64,000 nucleotides of DNA, taken from contig DATKPY010000016.1 of NCBI GenBank assembly GCA_035523875.1, forward strand, positions 1-64,000, in the 5' to 3' direction. Source of the DNA: JASHUC01 sp035523875 (GTDB taxonomy: Bacteria > Pseudomonadota > Gammaproteobacteria > Steroidobacterales > Steroidobacteraceae). Shown here piece after piece: positions 61,223 through 64,000 of the stretch. Both the position numbers and the translations under genes were made by a program. The notes under the pieces are model-generated. The model was given only the letters and a program-made list of their open reading frames with translations, was not told the DNA's origin and searched no databases. The stretch's first letter is position 1, and the number at the start of each line of letters is the position of its first letter.

Positions 61223-63555
61223 TGAGCGATGCGGCGCCCGGCGCGGCGACGCGGGCCGGCGTCGGTCAATCCTCCGGCGTCATCAGCGTCGTCGAGCCGC
61301 TCGGAGAGCGTGCCTTCGGCGCGGTCATCACCCTGGGGGGGGCGGATGCGGACGTTCTCGTTCCGGGTGCGGCTGCGGGCGCGATGCTGCGCATCGAGCG
61401 CAGCGGCAGCGCGTGGACCGCGCGGGCGCTCGGCAACGATCCGCTCACGCTTGACGGGCGCGCGCTCGAGCGGGCGCGTGACCTTCACCGCGGCGATGTC
61501 GTCGGCCTCGGGGAGGCTCGGATTGCGGTCGTCGCACTCTCGCGCGAGGCGCTACGGCTCGAGGTTTGGCATCCGGTGGGCAATGCGACCATTGCGCCCG
61601 CGGACACGCTTCTGCCCCGCCCATCGCAGAGCGATGACCTCGACCTGATCGCGCGGCGCGTCAAGCTCGCCGCGCTCGGTGCGCGCGCACCGCTGCAGCG
61701 GCGCGCGCAACCGGCACGCGCCCTGCTCACCGCGCTCGGGCGGCTCCGTGCGCGCGAGCGTGCCGCGATCGCGGCGGGTCTCGCCGCAATCGCAATCGCC
61801 GCTTACGCCGCGAGCTTCGATCCGGTCGCGCTCGAGGTGAGACCGGCGGACGCCCAGGTCCGGGCGGCCGACACCTGGCTCTCGTTCCGGCACGGCAATC
61901 GGCTGTTCCTGCGCCCCGGCCCGCACATCCTCGTCGCAGCGCGCGCCGGCTACTACCCGGCTCGGACCACGGTGGTCGCCCACTCGGGTTCCGCGCCGAC
62001 GGCGCTACTGCTGCTCGCCCCCGGACCGGGGCGGCTGCGCATCGCAAGCGCTCCGGTTGCCGCGGCGGTGAGCGTCGACGGAATCGCCGTCGGCTCCGCG
62101 CCCGGGGAGTTCGAAGTCGCGGCGGGGCACCACACCGTGACGCTCCGCGCGCCGCGCTTCTTCGATCAGGTCACCGCGGTCGAGATCGCCGGCGCCGGCG
62201 CGCTGCAACGCTTGACCCTCGCACTGCGGCCGGAGTTCGGCACGCTTGCCGTCGTGGCCAGTCCCGTCGGTGCGACGATCAGTGTCGACGGCCACGAGCA
62301 GGCGCGTGCACCGGCCTCCCTCGAGCTCGATCCCGGCGTGCACCGCGTGCGCATTGTGGCGGCGGGAATGAAGAGCTGGACCGGAAGCGTCGTGATCGCG
62401 GCCGGCGCGACGCTGCGCGTGGGACCGATCACGCTCGGCGAGCCCGACGGACAGCTCGCGCTGCGCTCTGCGCCCGCCGGCGCCCAGGTCTCGCTCGCCC
62501 GCGTCGTGCGTGGGCACACCCCGCTCGTGCTCGATGTGCCACCGGGGGTCGCGCAGGAGCTCGTGGTGAGTCTGCCCGGGTATCGCAGCTGGACGCGAAC
62601 GCTCGAGGCGGATGCCGGGAGCCGCACGGCGCTCGAGGTGCCGCTCGAGCCGATTCTCTTCGCGGTCGCGATCGTGGGCGCGCCGGCCGGCGCACAGATC
62701 TGGATCGACGGCGAGCTGCGCGGGCGCGCGCCGCGCACCCTGAGCTTGATCGCCGTCGAGCATCGCATCGAGCTGCGCAAGCAGGGCTACGTGCCGTTCC
62801 TCACGTTGATCTCGCCCACCCTCGGGCCCACAACCCGAACGTTGAGCTACCGGCTGACGGTGAGCGATCGCTCGCTCGCCTTTCAGCAATCCGCACCGCT
62901 CATCGCGACCCGCTCCGGGTACGTGCTCACGATCGTGCCGAGCGGGACTTTTCACTGGACCGAAGGGGCGCGCTCCGAGGCGGATGCGCCTTCGGCCGGT
63001 GCGCGCATCACGCTTGCACGGCCGTTCTACATCGGGATCCGCGAGGTGACGGCCGCCGAATACGAGCGGTTTCGCCCCGGTGCTCCGTGGCTGCGGCCGG
63101 TCTCCTCGCGCGACTCGCCGCGCTCGGACGCCGAGCCTGCTACCGATTTGAGCTGGGACGACGCAGTTGAGTACTGCAACTGGCTCTCGCAGCAGGATGG
63201 CCTGCCGCCGGCGTACTCGCGCCGCGGCGGCACCTACGTGCTCGTGCGTCCGGCCACGACGGGCTACCGCCTGCCGACTGAGGCCGAGTGGGAATATGCC
63301 GCGCGCAGGCTCCCCGCGAGCGGTCACCGCCGCTTCGAGGACTCCGGCGGGCTGCTCGAGTGGGTGAATGATTTCTACTCGCCCGACGGCGAGGACGGCC
63401 CCGAGACCGATCCGCTCGGACCGGCACAGGGCGTGCGTCACGTCGTGCGGGCGCCGCCCGAGGGGACCGCGAACGGCGTGGCGGCTCCCGCTCGCGGCGG
63501 CGGCAACGGTGCGAGCCCGGCGATCGCGTTCCGCGTCGCGCGCTATGCAGAATGA
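61222..63555 (+). CDS. FHA-like, PEGA-repeat and formylglycine-enzyme-like membrane protein
   Basis: 777 residues. The N-terminal 110 residues resemble an FHA domain (VITLGGADADVLVPG, LTLDGRALERARDLHRGDVV). A helix at about 186-205 (AAIAAGLAAIAIAAYAASF) puts the rest outside. At least four PEGA repeats follow (about 270-560), with phrases such as SVDGIAVGSAPGEFEVAAG, ISVDGHEQARAPASLELDPG, IWIDGELRGRAPRTLSL. The C-terminus is FGE/SUMF1-like: FYIGIREVTAAEYERF, YRLPTEAEWEYAAR, FRVAR. It lacks the usual Cys: NVWEWC is replaced by LLEWVNDFY and the Cys motif after it is absent, so it is probably a binding, not an oxidase, domain. Confidence 0.85.
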   Translation: MSDAAPGAATRAGVGQSSGVISVVEPLGERAFGAVITLGGADADVLVPGAAAGAMLRIERSGSAWTARALGNDPLTLDGRALERARDLHRGDVVGLGEARIAVVALSREALRLEVWHPVGNATIAPADTLLPRPSQSDDLDLIARRVKLAALGARAPLQRRAQPARALLTALGRLRARERAAIAAGLAAIAIAAYAASFDPVALEVRPADAQVRAADTWLSFRHGNRLFLRPGPHILVAARAGYYPARTTVVAHSGSAPTALLLLAPGPGRLRIASAPVAAAVSVDGIAVGSAPGEFEVAAGHHTVTLRAPRFFDQVTAVEIAGAGALQRLTLALRPEFGTLAVVASPVGATISVDGHEQARAPASLELDPGVHRVRIVAAGMKSWTGSVVIAAGATLRVGPITLGEPDGQLALRSAPAGAQVSLARVVRGHTPLVLDVPPGVAQELVVSLPGYRSWTRTLEADAGSRTALEVPLEPILFAVAIVGAPAGAQIWIDGELRGRAPRTLSLIAVEHRIELRKQGYVPFLTLISPTLGPTTRTLSYRLTVSDRSLAFQQSAPLIATRSGYVLTIVPSGTFHWTEGARSEADAPSAGARITLARPFYIGIREVTAAEYERFRPGAPWLRPVSSRDSPRSDAEPATDLSWDDAVEYCNWLSQQDGLPPAYSRRGGTYVLVRPATTGYRLPTEAEWEYAARRLPASGHRRFEDSGGLLEWVNDFYSPDGEDGPETDPLGPAQGVRHVVRAPPEGTANGVAAPARGGGNGASPAIAFRVARYAE

Positions 63556-63571
63556 TGGAGGCATGAGAAAC

Positions 63572-63808
63572 ATGGATGCGCATGAATTCGATGCGTCGGG
63601 AATGTGGCGGCTGATCGGTGCCGCGCTGCTCCTCGCCGTGCTCTGCGCCGGCGCCGCGCTCCTCGCGCTGCGCGCCGATGCGCAGCCGGCCGTGATGGCG
63701 CCGCCCGCGACCAGCGTACCGTCCGACGAGATTCCGGACGATCCGACCATCGCACCGGATCCCAATCAGAAAGCAGACGACAACGTGAGCTTCCCCACGG
63801 ACATCTGA
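63572..63808 (+). CDS. One-helix membrane protein of the kinase operon
   Basis: 78 residues from ATG 63572; GGAGG at 63557-63561 is 10 nt upstream, which favours it over the earlier ATG at 63563. One membrane segment (IGAALLLAVLCAGAALLAL) is followed by a Pro/Asp-rich tail (PAVMAPPATSVPSDEIPDDP) that is probably periplasmic. Not related to any family I know. It lies between the FGE-like gene and the Hsp70-like gene, in line with the rest of the operon. Confidence 0.65.
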   Translation: MDAHEFDASGMWRLIGAALLLAVLCAGAALLALRADAQPAVMAPPATSVPSDEIPDDPTIAPDPNQKADDNVSFPTDI

Positions 63809-63809
63809 G

Positions 63810-64000
63810 ATGTCACCACTCGCCCTCGAGCTCTGCGACCGTGCGCTCGCGCTCGCGAGCGAGGGGCGCGTACTCGCGTGCGCGCCGAGCACCGTGTTCG
63901 ACGGCAGCGGGAGCGAGCCGGCGGGCGCCGCGGCATGGCATGCGCTGCATCTGCGGCCCACCGAGATCTCGACCCGGCACTGGCGCGAGCTCGGCGCCGC
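63810..64000 (+). CDS. Start of a possible Hsp70/actin-like protein (cut by the window end)
   Basis: 63 residues are present, beginning MSPLALELCDRALALASEGR and continuing VLACAPSTVFDGSG. The pattern (hydrophobic strand with Asp, small turn, VLACAPS, then AAWHALHLRPTEISTRHWREL) recalls the first subdomain of Hsp70/actin-like ATPases, in which a D-x-G phosphate loop and PS turn occur. The usual Gly after Asp is changed here (CDRA). It starts 1 nt after the preceding stop. The assignment is inference from a short fragment. Confidence 0.55.
   Translation, partial: MSPLALELCDRALALASEGRVLACAPSTVFDGSGSEPAGAAAWHALHLRPTEISTRHWRELGA

Overview
This is a strongly GC-rich bacterial chromosome segment. 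Most codons end in G or C, which is why long antisense ORFs lie opposite many real genes. The gene set points to the Gammaproteobacteria: tamA-tamB, HrpB helicase, YgiQ, a BtuB-type receptor, DUF423 and a PA0069-type radical SAM protein behind a CTGT-N8-ACAG LexA box. Nothing in the window fixes the genus. I see no prophage, insertion sequence or CRISPR array. The stretch from about 36.4 to 46.3 kb reads as more accessory, with single-gene functions, an orphan sigma-like gene and a broken gene.

Layout. 0-6.2 kb: end of a secreted protein, an SLC13/ArsB-like permease, an S10 peptidase, a nitronate monooxygenase-like flavoenzyme and an ABC-F ATPase. 6.4-12.4 kb: tamA-tamB, overlapping by one base. 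12.4-18.3 kb: a quinone-reductase-like enzyme; a tRNA-Ile(CAU) gene split in its anticodon loop by a 276-nt group I intron; a TonB-dependent receptor starting about 12 nt after that tRNA; a methyltransferase, a small unknown protein and an aldo/keto reductase. 18.3-30.0 kb: a long leftward run of hrpB, an MscS channel, DUF423, stomatin, NfeD, ygiQ, an alpha/beta hydrolase, and a cystathionine gamma-lyase/synthase plus cystathionine beta-synthase pair (transsulfuration). 30.2-36.4 kb: a 1959-residue tandem UvrA with four ATPase cassettes, then a small Cys-rich protein.

36.4-46.3 kb: DoxX-like protein, PAF-acetylhydrolase/dienelactone-hydrolase-like enzyme, aspartate/glutamate racemase, APC permease with a threonine-synthase-like PLP enzyme, an SDR pseudogene, an unknown protein, a sigma-like gene with an overlapping partner, a GntR-slipin operon with an inverted-repeat operator, a GFA protein and a small membrane protein. 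46.4-54.3 kb: a GGDEF/EAL protein lies upstream of a c-di-GMP-I riboswitch that leads into a SPOR-like protein, so c-di-GMP metabolism and a likely sensor-controlled target are neighbours. Next come an NAD(P)-binding protein, a small periplasmic protein, and btuB behind a cobalamin riboswitch. 54.4-57.9 kb: DUF3429, a DUF885 lipoprotein and the LexA-box radical SAM gene.

58-64 kb (cut by the window end): a tightly overlapping operon of a lipoprotein with a collagen-like linker, a membrane Ser/Thr kinase with helical repeats, an FHA-like/PEGA/formylglycine-enzyme-like membrane protein, a one-helix membrane protein and the start of a possible Hsp70/actin-like protein. This operon is the best candidate for a little-described system. 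The split tRNA, the c-di-GMP riboswitch unit and the tandem UvrA are the other main points of interest.
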